Below are positions 1-12,159 of a stretch of 64,000 nt of DNA, one piece after another. Under the pieces are notes generated by a model. The model was not told where the DNA came from. It did not search any database and saw only the letters and a list, made by a program, of their open reading frames with translations. The translations under genes were made by a program, and so were the position numbers. The stretch's first letter is position 1. Every line of letters begins with the position of its first letter. Source of the stretch: Combretum micranthum (Eukaryota > Streptophyta > Magnoliopsida > Myrtales > Combretaceae); the NCBI GenBank assembly GCA_024138025.1, contig JAMXBD010000056.1, positions 1,302,001 to 1,366,000 on the forward strand, written 5' to 3'.

Positions 1-530
1 TACCTTATTTGCCCACGTGTATGTTGCATTTCACTTGATTGCTTAAATAACTTGTTTGAATTTTATACAAGAAGTTCACTTATGGAAATAATTCTCACTA
101 AGCCTATTAGCTTATAACCCTATAGGTATCTTTTGCAGTTTACCTATTTGTGGTTGAGGTCACGTGGACCCTGCAGTCAGGTATTTTATTTTTTGGTTAA
201 GGAATTTCTAGATGAAGTTTAGTGTTAGATAAGATATAGACTTCATAGAAATATTCTTGTAATAAATTATAGTTATTTGTGGCTGGGGAATGCCCCTAAG
301 ACTTGTAAGACTATTGTTATGAATGAATGAATATTATGAATCATCTTTTCTTAATTTGTTATTGTATCTTCTTAAGCTTCATAATTTCATGTATGATCCT
401 CTAAATTTGTGAAAGCACACCTTACACTTAATATCGAAGCTTCTGGGAATGACTAAGGTTGTCATAGTTAAGCTTTAATATTGAGTGTAGCAGACTGTTA
501 CATTTAGGATACCCCTTGGGGCATGACACC
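1..530 (+). repeat. Probable 3' end of a family R dispersed repeat
   Basis: No coding frame is visible. The segment ends with a C-rich/G-rich stretch followed by GGGGCATGACA near 516-527. This resembles the plus-strand end of the R copy at 34640-34660 (GGGTCGTGACA) and the mirrored start of the minus copy near 5575. The copia-derived linker sequence begins just after it, which suggests the repeat inserted into the copia element. The similarity was judged by eye and only one end is in the window, so the assignment is tentative. Confidence 0.35.
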
Positions 531-839
531 ATGATTGTGGGACCTCTTGATGACATAAGGGAGAGCAAAATTGGAGAAAGAGTTTAGGGGGAGACTATTG
601 GGCGTTTAGATAGACCTGATTTGTTGAGGGATTCTAGAAGAAATAGGGTAAAAGAAGCATCATGCAATCTCTAGAGCCCTCCCTACTATAGGAGTTATCT
701 ACCTTTCCTAATGAGTAAGATTTGCCTATTGCTCACAGGAAAGGAGTCAGGTCTGTACTAAACATCCTCTGTCTAACTTTATCTCCTATGATTCCTTGTC
801 TCCTTCCTATAGAGTTTTTGCTTTGTCTATTTCCTCTAT

Positions 840-1615
840 GTCTATTCCACAGAATTAGAGGGAAGCTTTCACATATCCTGAGTGGAAGCAAGCTATGATT
901 GAAGAAATGAAAGCTTTGTCCAAAAATGAGACTTGGAACTCGTTACCCTCCTCCATATAAGAAATTTAGCTATAAATGAGTCTTCAATGTGAAGCATAAA
1001 GCTGATGGTTCAATTGAGAGATTCAAAGCTAGATTGATGGCTAAAGGATTCACTCAAATTTATGGAGTGGATTACCAAGAGACATTTGCCCCTATTGCTA
1101 AAATGAACTCTATCAAAATCTTGTTATCCTGTGCAGCTAATTTTGATTGGGACTTACAACAGTTTGATGTGAAGAATGTTATTCTTCATGGGGACTTGGA
1201 AGAGGGAGTGTATATGGAGATCCCTCTTAGTTTTGATAATAAACAAAGTCAAGGAAAGGTACGTAAACTAAAGAAAGCCTTGTATGGACTAAAACAGTCC
1301 CCTAGAGCTTGGTTTGATAGATCAAGCAAAGCCATGATCTCCTTTGGCTACCAACAAAACAATGTTGATCATACTCTCTTCATAAAACATCAAAGGGGTA
1401 AACTTACTCTTCTAATTGTTTATGTGGATGACATAGTAATGACAGGAGATGATAGAGAAGAAATGGCCCGATTGAAGAAGTTGTTGGCACAAGAATTTGA
1501 AATCAAAGCTCTAGGAAAATTGCAGTACTTCTTAGGAAATGAGGTTGCCAAATCAAGAAAAGGAATCTTTATTTCTCAAAGGAAGTATATCCTAGATCTC
1601 TTAAAGGAGGACTAG
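840..1615 (+). pseudogene. copia reverse transcriptase (RVT_2) remnant
   Basis: The RVT_2 reverse transcriptase copies element RNA into DNA. The readable block at 989-1615 (208 residues) has the family landmarks in order: DGSIERFKARLMAKGFTQ, then YQETFAPIAK, the first catalytic Asp region (QQFDVKNVILHGDLEE), ALYGLKQSPRAW, and the active-site YVDD within IVYVDDIVMTGD. Upstream at 870-985 the conserved start (PEWKQAM, then EEMKALSKNETW) is recognisable but interrupted by stops and a frame change. A stop at 1613-1615 ends the frame early. Family identity is firm; the gene is broken. Confidence 0.9.
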
Positions 1616-1617
1616 CA

Positions 1618-2371
1618 TGATAGATTGTAAACCAGTCGAATCGCCCATTGATAGTAATCGCAAGATACAAGTAGGTGTAGGGAAATCCATTGATAAGGAA
1701 AGATACAAGATGTTGGTTGGCAGACTCATTTATCTCTCTCACACTAGACAACATAGCCTATGCAATTAACTTGGTGAGTCAATTCATGCATGATCCCCGA
1801 GATTCTCATATGTAAGCTGTCTTTCGCATTTTGCGATATTTGAAGTCTACTCTAGGGAAAGGGTTGCTCTTCTCCAAACATGGTCACCTCCAAATAGAAG
1901 CTTTTAGATGCAAATTAGGTTGGATCTTTAGATGATGGAAGATCTACATCTGGTTACTGTACGCTTGTAGGAGGGAACTTAGTTACTTGGAGAAGCAAGA
2001 AGCAAATTGTAGTAGCCAGATCAAGTGTAGAAGTTGAATACAGGGCTATGGCTCAGGGTATTTGTGAACTTCTTTGGCTTAAAAAGTTATTAGAAGAATT
2101 AAGATTGTCTAAACAGGGGAAACTGTCCTTGTATTGTGATAACAAGGCCGCCATCAGTACAGCTCATAATCCAGTTCAGCATGATCGAACAAAACATATT
2201 GAAATTGATCGGCACTTCATCAAGGAAAAAATCACAAGTGACATCTTAAATTTGTTTCATGTGTCATCAGAAAAGAAACTCACTGATGTGTTCATAAAGG
2301 GTCTCAACAATCGGACTTTTCATACACTAGTTTGCAAGTTGGGCATGTGTGACATCTTTGCACCAACTTGA
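1618..2371 (+). pseudogene. copia RNase H remnant
   Basis: This continues the copia polyprotein after the stop at 1615. At 1620-1740 the connection domain is readable (CKPVESPID, then RYKMLVGRLIYLSHTR). Stops and at least one frameshift follow through about 2040. From 2048 to 2371 the RNase H C-terminal half is open: WLKKLLEEL, YCDNKAAISTAHNPV, HDRTKHIEIDRHFIKEK and LTDVFIKGL, the usual copia order. The frame ends at the purine tract before the LTR. RNase H would remove the RNA strand during reverse transcription; this copy is not functional. Confidence 0.88.
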
Positions 2372-2580
2372 GGGAAAGTGTTGAGTAGCTTGATTCTAAG
2401 AGATTTGATTTATGTTGACTAGCTTGATTCTAGGAGATTTGATTTAACTTGTTTATAGAAAGTTTGTATTTTATTTTTATATACTTTCCTAAATTAGATA
2501 CAAAATTTGTATATAAATACCTATGTTCAATGAGATGTAAAAATGAATTAGAAAAGAAAATTCTTCTCTAAAAATCATCA
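2369..2580 (+). repeat. Polypurine tract and 3' LTR of the copia element
   Basis: The tract TTGAGGGAAAG immediately precedes a sequence opening TGTTGAG at 2379 and closing ATCATCA at 2580, giving an LTR of about 202 bp with TG...CA ends. A TATA-like ATATAAATA lies near 2511. Inside it, a unit of about 35 bp (TAGCTTGATTCTA plus GAGATTTGATTTA) occurs twice in tandem at about 2380-2450. The 5' LTR is not in the window, so the boundary rests on the purine tract and end rules. Confidence 0.75.
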
Positions 2581-3840
2581 GTAGTAATCCTTAAGGGTGT
2601 TAAAGTGATAGTCTAGCTCACCTATAAAAATGATAAAATGTATCAATGCTAGGGAATCATGATGTTTTAGTATGTTTAAGTCTTTTAAGTTAGGGTTATT
2701 TATCATTACAGCCATATCTTAGTTATAACCGATTTTAATATGTATCTTGTTTAGGTAATTTTTGTTATCTAGTCATATTATACAGGTTTCTCTTTCTATT
2801 CATCTATATAGTTACTCTAGTTATTATAATTGTAATGCACTTCCTGTTTGAGCCTTTTCTTCCAATTGAAGTGCTAAATCTACTCATTGCCATTTGTTAG
2901 GCCAAGTTAGGTATTCATTTGCTCATATTAGCCTAGACAAGCCAATGGACCTTTATTCTTATGACCTCTATAGGATTTTCTATTTCTTGATGAATTTAGC
3001 TTCATATACTCCTTTACTTTTATTATCTCATTTGTATTCCTTAAGGAATATCTAAATATCAATTAGATTTGCCTTACGCATATTTTGATGGTCAATCATA
3101 AGCATTAAGATGCATATAATTGTGATTTTTCTTACCTCATTCCAATCCTATAATGTTTATATTTCTAAGTTTTATTTAAATTTATTGTCTTTATCGGTTT
3201 GCACACAAATTGAGTTATATCATATATTCATTTTTCCCCATTCTAACTCAATTTCAAGTAATATTCTTATTCTTGCCATTTCAATATAACTTACCAATAT
3301 TATACCTATTTAAATCAAGGATAAAGGACAAAGTGATCTCTATTTTGTTTATGGGGACGAGAGCTACCCATACTTAATTATATCAATTTTCTTTCTTCAT
3401 TTCAACTTTAATCCATTAATTCCAAACCTTTGTGACCCGAAGCCAAAACTAGATTCATTTTACTCAAATTCCTACACGTGGGACAAATTCTATGCATTTA
3501 TATTTCAAGTTTTTACTTCTATTCCCTTATGATTAACATAATGACTTGTGATTTGGCAATGTATGAAGCAAAGCACTCTCGGAATCCACATTGAATCTTA
3601 TTCTCTATATGTGGTCGAGACATATGAGAGGGCTTATCTCTGTTTTCTATTTCTATTTTTCTCTCTTATAGCACATTCAAATTCACTCTATACATAACAT
3701 CATGAATTTAAAAATAATGTAATTTAACAAATTCAACTCCTAATCCCAACCCTAGTCGTGACTTATAGGGTCCTTTTGTGTTTGTTTTATCTTTTGTTCA
3801 ACTTAATCATACCTACTAATTTTAGGAGGCTTCAAATGTT
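2581..3840. other. Unassigned AT-rich stretch
   Basis: Both strands were read; no exon-like frame, known domain or terminal repeat was recognised. The sequence is AT-rich with short T and A runs, as expected of old decayed transposon DNA. Confidence 0.5.
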
Positions 3841-3844
3841 GGTG

Positions 3845-3887
3845 CCCCTCCCCTCCCCTCCCCCCCCCCCCCCCCCCCCCCCCCCCC
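3845..3887. repeat. C-rich tract with uninterrupted run of 28 C
   Basis: CCCCTCCCCTCCCCTC precedes an unbroken C run at 3860-3887. On the minus strand this is a G run able to form G-quadruplexes; on the plus strand it could form an i-motif. Such runs are prone to length error in sequencing, so the exact count is uncertain. Confidence 0.9.
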
Positions 3888-4559
3888 TTTCATTTGAGTG
3901 CCATGGTTTTAGAGAAGGAGAAAGGTAATTTGTTCCTCCTTGAAAAGTGAGTGAACATTTGTAATGCATATATGTCAAATGGTTTTAATATCTATAAGAT
4001 ATTTATGACTAATAAGACAAATTTATTAACTAATGAAAAAATATTTATTGATATCCCATTACATCGCTAAATCACTACCGATAATTCTTGAAGCTTGTAT
4101 TTTAGATTTTACATTTATGCAATTGACTTTTAGGGTTTCAATCTCAAAACGACGTATTTATGGTCTTGGTCTTGTTTATAGGGTCTTTACTCAAATTCTA
4201 AGGTATTGATGTTATTACTTGATCCAATATTAGATCTTATCAAATGTTTTTCGAGCTATCGAATCACTTTCTATTTACTATCTAATGTTTGTAAGGTCTT
4301 ATGCCTATATGGGATCACTATGGAATGGTTTCACATACTATGGTTATGACATTTTTGAAATGAAAATTTCTAGGTGTTTATAAGTTGATGGGCTAAACTT
4401 AGTTGAGAGAAGAAATTTAAAACATGATTACTCTTTATTTAAAATTATATTTCCCATTTTATGATTTCATTTGATAAATACACATGGGTTTGTCTTATCT
4501 TATCGTTTGGTAAAATGTCCGATTCTCGACAATCCTAATGGTCCATGGTATATCAGTAT

Positions 4560-4730
4560 CCAAAATGTAAAATATATATATGTATAACACAATAAGAGCA
4601 TAATTAATTTAAAGACTTGCTAACTTTGACTTGCAGGATAATCCTCATAATACGAATTCACACATAATATGATAAATTTAGGGCCATCCTACTAGGCCTC
4701 CTTTAGGATTATGGCATGTAGAGGGCTAAA
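4560..4730 (+). repeat. Fragment of family R repeat, plus orientation
   Basis: The order GACTTGCAGGATAAT, then CACACATAATATG, then CTACTAGGCCTCCTTTAGG and GGCATG parallels the plus-strand end of the R copy at 34570-34655 (GACTCGCAAAACGG, CACACATGATATA, CTCCTAGGCCTCCTTTTTGG, GTCGTGAC). Only the terminal part was matched by eye. Confidence 0.45.
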
Positions 4731-5560
4731 TTTGAATTATGAGTCTCAAAGCTTAGAAAGTACTTGGGTTTGACTCCTTAAGTGAGTGATAGTGCCTAAA
4801 GAGTCAAGTCCATGAAATTGAGCAGATTAAAGGAGATTTAACATAGTAGGCTTAGAACAAAGACAATTGAATCGGGCTAACTCATCTGCTCTCAATCCTT
4901 CTCATGGAGCTCATTCACTTAAAAAGACCTTCTATAGGCCAGAGAACCCATGATGAAATCCATTATTAAGAGGACTCATCTCCCCCATTCGATCAATGTG
5001 ATCCAACGGATGTCATTGAAAACCAAACTTTATAGATACCCAAAGCTACTCCTCATTTTGGCAAATCTAGAAATTAACAAAAATGTCATTGTGCAGCATG
5101 TCGGAAGAGTTTCACAAGAGATCAAATAAAGCTCTAAGCGAAGAACACATAATCTCTTATGTAGAATAGTAGGGTTAATATTATATATCTCCTATACCTA
5201 TCACTAGTGCGTTCAAGCTTTTTGAGACTTCTTACTCCTCCTACCAACCTTTTTCACTCTTAATCATTTTTTATGTGTGCTTTAATGTCACTCATTTGAT
5301 GTTATGTGTACCACAAGGCGCACACTGAAATCATATGACCACTACAATCAAATCCATCCACTATAGTGACATAACGAGCATGTTGTAATTAAGTGGGGAA
5401 GAGAGGTGGAAAAAAAATAGAGAGATGTAAGATTTATTTTATTGTTTCGACAAAAAATATTTCTAAGTTGGATTATTGTAACAATATATGTATTAAATGT
5501 TGTCTAAATTAAATTAATAGTATAAATGGGGATATGGAAGAAAGTGAAAAACACATCAAA
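4731..5560. other. Unassigned sequence
   Basis: No coding segment or terminal repeat was recognised. The short open frame at 5526-5711 overlaps the start of the R copy that follows and has no family resemblance. Confidence 0.45.
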
Positions 5561-5564
5561 ACGC

Positions 5565-8330
5565 CCTTACTTGTGTCACACCCCTATAGGGTATCCTAGA
5601 AGTATCGACATACCATGTATCAAACTGAAGTCACAAATATTGGTATTAAACCATTTGAGACTTCCAAAGATCCATATGAGCATCGCACATGTAAAATACT
5701 CTATGGCGTAGATAGTTATATAGGACCGAATATTGTTTTAGAATAAGAAAAATTACGGACATATAAGATACAAACAAGAATTACATTACATGGAACTTAA
5801 ATTAAGTCCTAACTGTTGCATCCAAATTTTCTCCACCACTGATCTAAAAACTTCTTTACAAAATATTTAGAATTCTCTATCCACTCCCCTATTTGATCTT
5901 CATATACTTGTTATTCTAGCATTCATCCTTGAGTCTCAATCATTCCCATTGATTCCTGAAATCAAACAATCTAAAGGAGAATGAGCCATAATTAGCTCAG
6001 TGAATAATCTGACTTTAACATAATCCAACCAAGTTCAAGCAAGTTTGTTTATCAAACATATGCAATGCGATACTCAACCATATGAAATACATGGTTTAGA
6101 TGACTGAAATCCAAATTAATGGAGATTTACACCCTTTCTAGGGGGTTGAAAGACCAGCTCAAGTAAATCACACCCAGAAGAGACTGAGAACTAAGAAAGG
6201 AGAACTTCTTTTTAAACTCATTTCTTATATATATATATTATATATATATGAAACATAATCTCAACTTCTCTTTAGTACCTCATAAACCCCTTAAATATTA
6301 ATATTCCAAAGCCAACCCTAATTCGGGCGACACCATTTGGCGCCTGCTTAGTTTCTGAAGGGTTGACAAACCAATGGTAACCTTTGCCAGATTCACTAGT
6401 CTAACACAACATTACCATAGAATCAAAATACTTATACATGATGTAAATACCATACTAATGCAAGTTATGCTATCATGCAATGCATGTTCTCTTAATTAAA
6501 TATCCAAATAATATTAAGTTCATTTATTAAAGTGACCAAATCAATTAACAAACATTCATTAACAATAGCAATGCAATTATTACAACCAAAATGTGATCGC
6601 TTTTAATTAATGGGTTATCAACCAAAACAATTACCAAACAACACATAAATACTCAATTCCCCACACACAACTAGTTATGTTTATGTTAATACATGTGCAA
6701 CTATAATACAAGCACAACCAATGTGAGAAAAATTAGAATTACTCACCGATCATCCTAGCTTAGTCACAATAATCTTCTAGTCAATCCAAAGATTGGTTTG
6801 ATTATTTCTCCTATGAAATAATTACTCATAATTTTAATGTTCTATATTAATCTACACTAAACCTCTTTATTGAATTATTATTCACTAAGTCTATTAACTT
6901 AAGTTGTATTTAAATCTATTTCATTTGCTTAACCTTATTTACTAGTTATTAATCTTAATTTTACACAATACATGCATTAACACTTATGTTTAAAGTTATA
7001 TACAAACACATACATATCTACAAAACATAATCAATAACATAAAATGTTGTATTCACATGCTTATATATGCATACTATGCATCGATTTTTTTATTAAAAAA
7101 ATATTTGATCAGATACTAAATAAGAACCCCACCATAACTGCGAAATTCACTATGTCAAGATACAGATAGTTCTCCATTGTCTGTCAATTCATTTCATTTT
7201 CTTTGTTTATAAACATCTTTTTGTAAAAACATTATCATTTAATTCACCTCAAAAAAAATCATTTTTCTCTAACCAAAAATACGTTTGAAATAGCATACTC
7301 CCTTTATTATTTACAATCTAACATATCAGAATTATATCTAAGTCATTTACAAGTTAAATCTATATTAACTTAACTTAACTATGTTGATTAGACTTAACTA
7401 CTTAATTCATTTACAAAGTCATACTCAGTTATCTCTCTAGATCCTTATCATATATCTTATAGGATCTTAATTAATCTAGTTCGTTTTAGCTCACTTAATT
7501 CATTAAGCTAAGTTGAACTTCGGTTTGGTAACTTAGTTAATTTTACTAACTTAAATTCCATATTAAACCAAAATAATTACAAAACCTATTAATTCACTTA
7601 ATCCATTCTTAATTATTCAAGTACTAACATATTACAGCCAATATCATTTATCTAGTCTTGAAATTTTATTTTAGAGAACTAATTCTTGGTGGATTTTCTA
7701 GTTACTAAGTTTCAACCTTAAACGGTTATAACAAACACATCTTAACTCCGATTCTCACATACAAGTAGTCAATTTACACTTACTTTGAATGTTCTATCCA
7801 TTTCTAAAGTTATTTTAAGCATTTAAGGTCATTTAGGTCTTTGGCTCAAGAACTACGGTCGTGACTCAAGGCATAACCACCTATCACCGGCACAATCATG
7901 CTCGTGATTCTTGGGTTTTGAAATTTTTTACCAATCCGAGGCTACTACGGGATGGATCACACCATGATTAGCAAAAAAATTTTAAACAGAGCTCATTCTT
8001 GCCCATAACATTCAAATTTAATGGTTATAAAGAATTAAGGAATTTGATTGATGAGATAAGTAATTGAAGCAAATAGATGAATGGAAGGGAATATCTAAAA
8101 TCTCAATTTCATTGAAATCCAATTATTAATCTGATTTTGTTCATCTATCTAATTATATCCTATAGTTTAATTTATTTGATTTAATTAGCCTATCTAAATT
8201 TAATTTTTAAATTATGTTTGAATTCAAGTTCAAAATTGCCTGTCTTTCATTCTATTTCAATTATATTAAATTTTATTTAAATTACTGAAAACTTAGGGTA
8301 TTCCAATTGTGCATAAATAATATAGATAAC
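5565..8330 (-). repeat. Family R dispersed repeat, copy A
   Basis: Read on the minus strand, this stretch parallels the plus-strand R copy at 30721-34664. Shared landmarks include the GTCAC-type end (5573 here, 34650 there), the TTCACTGAGCTAA block (near 5995, against 34197), the block ending CATCTAAACCATG (near 6090), and a TTGACAGACAATGGA block near 7180 matched at 33078. It also parallels copy B at 14420-17560. No frame over about 60 codons carries a known domain, so it is a noncoding or nonautonomous element. The class is unresolved; an LTR or large noncoding retroelement derivative is possible. Confidence 0.6.
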
Positions 8331-8699
8331 AAGTGCTTTTAATTTGCTTTTACCAAGAAGTTCTTACAAAATTAAATAGTACAAGTCTTTTTAATATTAA
8401 AATTTTTGGAAGGTAGTATGTAAATGATAATCTTGAACAAAAAAATATTGTAAAATAAAAAATGGGGTACTGATATATTGTTATTTATTATTTTCTATAA
8501 TTTTTATTTTAGTAGGTATAGGGTAACTTGAAACCTATACCATCTATATAATAAAATATAGGCTCCTTTAATACCTACCCAAATCTTACTTGGTCAAGTA
8601 AAATATGAGTAGATAACCCTATTCTTCCTTACTTACACAAACACTTACACTGAAATAAATGGCAAAATACACATTCAAATCTATCTGATTGGCAATGTT
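8331..8699. other. 3' flank of the defensin-like gene
   Basis: AT-rich sequence between repeat copy A and the stop codon of the defensin-like gene. It would hold that gene's 3' untranslated region, but no unambiguous polyadenylation signal was fixed. Confidence 0.4.
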
Positions 8700-11682
8700 T
8701 CACACAATTTTCAGGCAATAGGCAAAATCGATTTGCTTTCTCATCTGAGTAATATCATCACATCTACATTGCCTTTCATGACATAGGGCTTTCCCAAAGT
8801 CACACTTGTGAGATTTGCAGTTATCATCATTTGAACATGAAATTACAACATCGACCTTGCCAATTCTTGTAGCATGGTGTTGACTACAACCTGCAACAAT
8901 CAATGTAATGATTAAGCACTTAATAAGACACACTACATATATACACATATACATATCTAAATCTTTATATAAGTAATACAATAAACCACAAGTATACATT
9001 CTTATGTTCACTTCATGTGTACTTTGCGCCCTTATCTTTGAATCGTGAACTTAGACCTTAAATGTTCCAAAATGTGCATTTAGAGATAACTAAGGAGCTA
9101 AAGGCACAAGAAGCAACATAAGGAGTATATCTGCAATTTACAAAGAAAAAAAATCTAGAATCCAATTCCATAAAGTTAAAATTAATCACTTAAATGTTGT
9201 ATTAGATATTCATCTAAATTACAAAAAGAGATGAGATAATCTTTGCATCTTATATATTTTACCATAAATATCTTTATAATTAAGAAAAAATTGAAAGTTA
9301 TAATTTAGATAATGAAACAAAAGCTATAATCAATGAGATTGTATCTTATATATTTTACCATAAATACTTCTATAATTAAGAAAAAAATTGAAAGTCATAA
9401 TTTAGGTAATGGAATAAAAGTTATAATTATGTCATCACAAGTTCATCGTAAATCTATCGCTAATTCATTTTTTTCAAAAAAAAAATTTCTATTGTAAAAT
9501 TTTTATCTCTAAAGACTAGTTTTTATAGTATAATCAATGAGATATATGCATGTTTTTAGGGATTCTAACAAAGATGTGAGCTTTTATTAGTTCTTATAAA
9601 TAATAACTATCATATTAGAAAAATCATATTTTCTTAAATAATTTTATAATTGGCTTATTTAGTTAAGCAGTTATTATTTTTAATGTATTAGTGTCATGCA
9701 CGCAACATTCACTAGTATTTATATTAATTGAAAAATTTGCAAGTCAATAAAAAAACAAAGAGATAAATTTAATTTTATTTAAAATTTATGATACTTATGT
9801 TTTTTTTATGTCATAATTTTCCTATTGAGCATTCCCAAGTGAAAAAAAAAATGTAAAAAGGAAATATCAATATTATAAAATTATCATAAGTAAAAACTAA
9901 CATCAAATGTATTTGCCATCTCGAAGTAAATATGATTGTTGATATAACCACAGTTTTATTAAAAGAAATGATTTATAAAACCGTTAATTATCAACCAAAA
10001 TAGATAAATATTAATAAATAAGTATGAAAATAATTGTATTAATAATAAATAATTTTGCATGGACTTTCTTATGTTGTTTTCCATGCACATAGCCCTTTTA
10101 TTTTTGAAATCTTGTGTTTAGAGTCTCAAATCTTTCCAAAAATGAGCATTTTTACTACAATGAGGATCTAGATGCATATCTTTTGAAAGATTTAAGAGTC
10201 TAAGCACACAAATTCAAATTAAGTATAAATGGCACATGAATAAATGTAAGGGATGTACTCACCATTTAGCCAAAGTAATATGACTAGATAGAGTCCATTT
10301 ACTACTCTCTCAATTCACCTATAAGGTGAGAAATGATCATAGCCATTTGAACTTGTACTAGTAAATGCTATTGCATCATGTTGAGAGGAGAATTTCAAAA
10401 AGCATAATTTGTGTTGAAAATGAATTAGAAGGCCCAAATTGAGGATTTCGAAAAGTTTGTCTCCAAAATAATTAAGAAGGCCAACTTATTTTATATCAAT
10501 TATAAGTTATTGAATTTTATTGTTTTTATGTAAAATAATGATATTGCTAATAAGTGCACCTATACCACCTCACAAAAACACTTATATAAGCAAAAGTATA
10601 TGCTTATAATTGTATAATGAGATTTTCTGTCTTATGAAAGATTTAATTTTAATAGTAAAAAAAAAGGACATGTTTTACATTTCTCACTATATTGCAACGA
10701 TGCTTGCTGCATATGATAGGGAAAGTCTAGAAATCCACAATCTTCAAGTTAAAATGATCTGTAAATGGGGCTCGTAGTACTAGAAATGTGATACAAAAAA
10801 ATTGATAATTATGGGAATAGTAGAAAGCATCTGGATTCTAAAATCAATAGTGGTAAATATGTATATTTGAGTAGTGATAAATATATGGATTTATGATGAT
10901 GAATGCGAGAAAAATATTTAGTGTGATCTCTCCCTACTAGGGTTTGTTGACAAGTTATGTAAGAAAAAAGAGAGAGAATTTCATCACTGTTTATAAGGTT
11001 CACTTATACTTCAAAATTCATCATACACCTTGGCTTTGTTCAAAGATTGGCTATCAATACTTTTCTAGCTAGTAAACAAAAGTTATTTCTTTTTGCTTTA
11101 CTTGATCAAAAGACAAAGATTATTTCATCAATTTTTTTTCTATGTTCTACAAAATAGCAAAAAATGAATTACATGATTCTCGTTGTTGCAATTAAAGTTC
11201 TTGATAACTAAACAAAGAATTCCTCATGATATGCACTTGCATATATATAGACTATAAATCTTAAACTTGTTTTTGGCTACTAGTGCATGTATAATCGTGG
11301 CTTGTAAAACAGTCTCTTTCCTGCTGCCACTACAAGAAGTGTCGGGACTTCTATATTTTCTTACATTTATGAGATTTAAGCTCCTTATCATGAAAACATA
11401 ACTTTAAGAAGGAATGACATTAATTTTTGTATTCAGACAACATACAACATAGTTCTATCTATAGCAATTTTTTTTTTAAGGTATTTTTTCACTAATATTT
11501 AAGTCTAAATAATATCAAAATCTATAGACAATTTAAATTATGAAATATAGGAATCCTCTCGCGAGCTTGTAAATGCCACAATATAGGTGTGACCTGAACA
11601 CATGATAAGAGAAAGATAACTTACAGTATACCAAGAATATGATAGCCAGCCCAAAAACAAATCTAGGTGTAATTTTTTCCAT
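8700..11682 (-). CDS. Defensin-like secreted cysteine-rich peptide (2 exons)
   Basis: Proposed join: exon 1 11682-11625, intron 11624-8891 (2734 bp; GTAAGT donor, TTGTTGCAG acceptor), exon 2 8890-8700, giving 82 residues. Residues 1-19 are a signal-peptide-like stretch (MEKITPRFVFGLAIIFLVY). The mature part has cysteines at 38, 44, 49, 56, 61 and 63, spaced C-x5-C-x4-C-x6-C-x4-C-x-C, plus C20, C21 and C78. Family knowledge: defensin-like and NCR-type peptides are small secreted cystine-knot-like proteins with an intron separating signal peptide and cysteine domain, used in defence or signalling. The intron is phase 1 and preserves frame. An unspliced alternative exists: the exon 2 frame runs upstream to a Met at 9011, with inner Mets at 8954 and 8948 followed by hydrophobic residues. 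The spliced model is preferred because of its strong splice sites and upstream TATA box. The exact subfamily and target are unknown. Confidence 0.68.
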
Positions 11683-11780
11683 TGCTGCTATACTTGAGCT
11701 CTCAAATTTTAAAGAGTAATATTGTTTAGTATGTGAATATAATGATATCTCTCAGATATCTTTCTATACATGTCTTCTTC

Positions 11781-11790
11781 TATATATATA
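11781..11790 (-). promoter_or_regulatory. Candidate TATA box of the defensin-like gene
   Basis: TATATATATA lies about 100 nt upstream of the proposed ATG at 11682 on the minus strand. That would put the transcription start near 11755 and leave a leader of roughly 70 nt. AT repeats are common here, so position is the main support. Confidence 0.4.
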
Positions 11791-11906
11791 CGTGTGTGTG
11801 CGTTAAATGGGTCGAAATTTGCAGGAAAGGGGAAAAAAAAGTAAACTGAAAAATAAAGGTGATATTGTTTTCATTTTTTGTTTGGATTTATAATTTGGAA
11901 AAAGGC

Positions 11907-12159
11907 TAATGTAAAAAACAGTATCCAAATTTTCGTAAGAAATTCAATCAAGTATCTGAAGTTTGGTTTTGAATAATTTGATACATGAAGCAATTTATGT
12001 ATGTGAAAAATTGCTTCAGGTACCAAATTATTCAAAACCAACTTCAGATAGAAAAAAAATATACACTAAAACTTGCTTTATGTGCCAAATTATTTAAAAC
12101 CAAACTTAAGGTATCTAATTGGATTTTTTGCTAAAGGTCATGTAATATTTTTTACATTA
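11907..12159. mobile_element. Small fold-back (MITE-like) element
   Basis: A perfect 12-bp inverted end, TAATGTAAAAAA at 11907-11918 and its complement at 12148-12159, encloses 253 bp. The interior is also self-complementary: phrases such as TTTGGTTTTGAATAATTTG reappear inverted (CAAATTATTCAAAACCA). No target duplication was recognised. It lies about 115 bp upstream of the TATA box of the defensin-like gene. Confidence 0.65.

Larger units (their letters stand above)
531..2580 (+). mobile_element. Degenerate Ty1/copia retrotransposon, 3' part
   Basis: The order integrase-RT linker, reverse transcriptase, RNase H, purine tract and LTR is the 3' half of a Ty1/copia element on the plus strand. 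The gag, protease and integrase core are absent; the left side is cut by the repeat at 1-530. Frameshifts and stops occur in the linker (about 600-985), after the reverse transcriptase (1615) and in the RNase H N-terminal part, so it cannot make a complete polyprotein. Target-site duplications could not be tested because the 5' end is missing. Confidence 0.9.
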
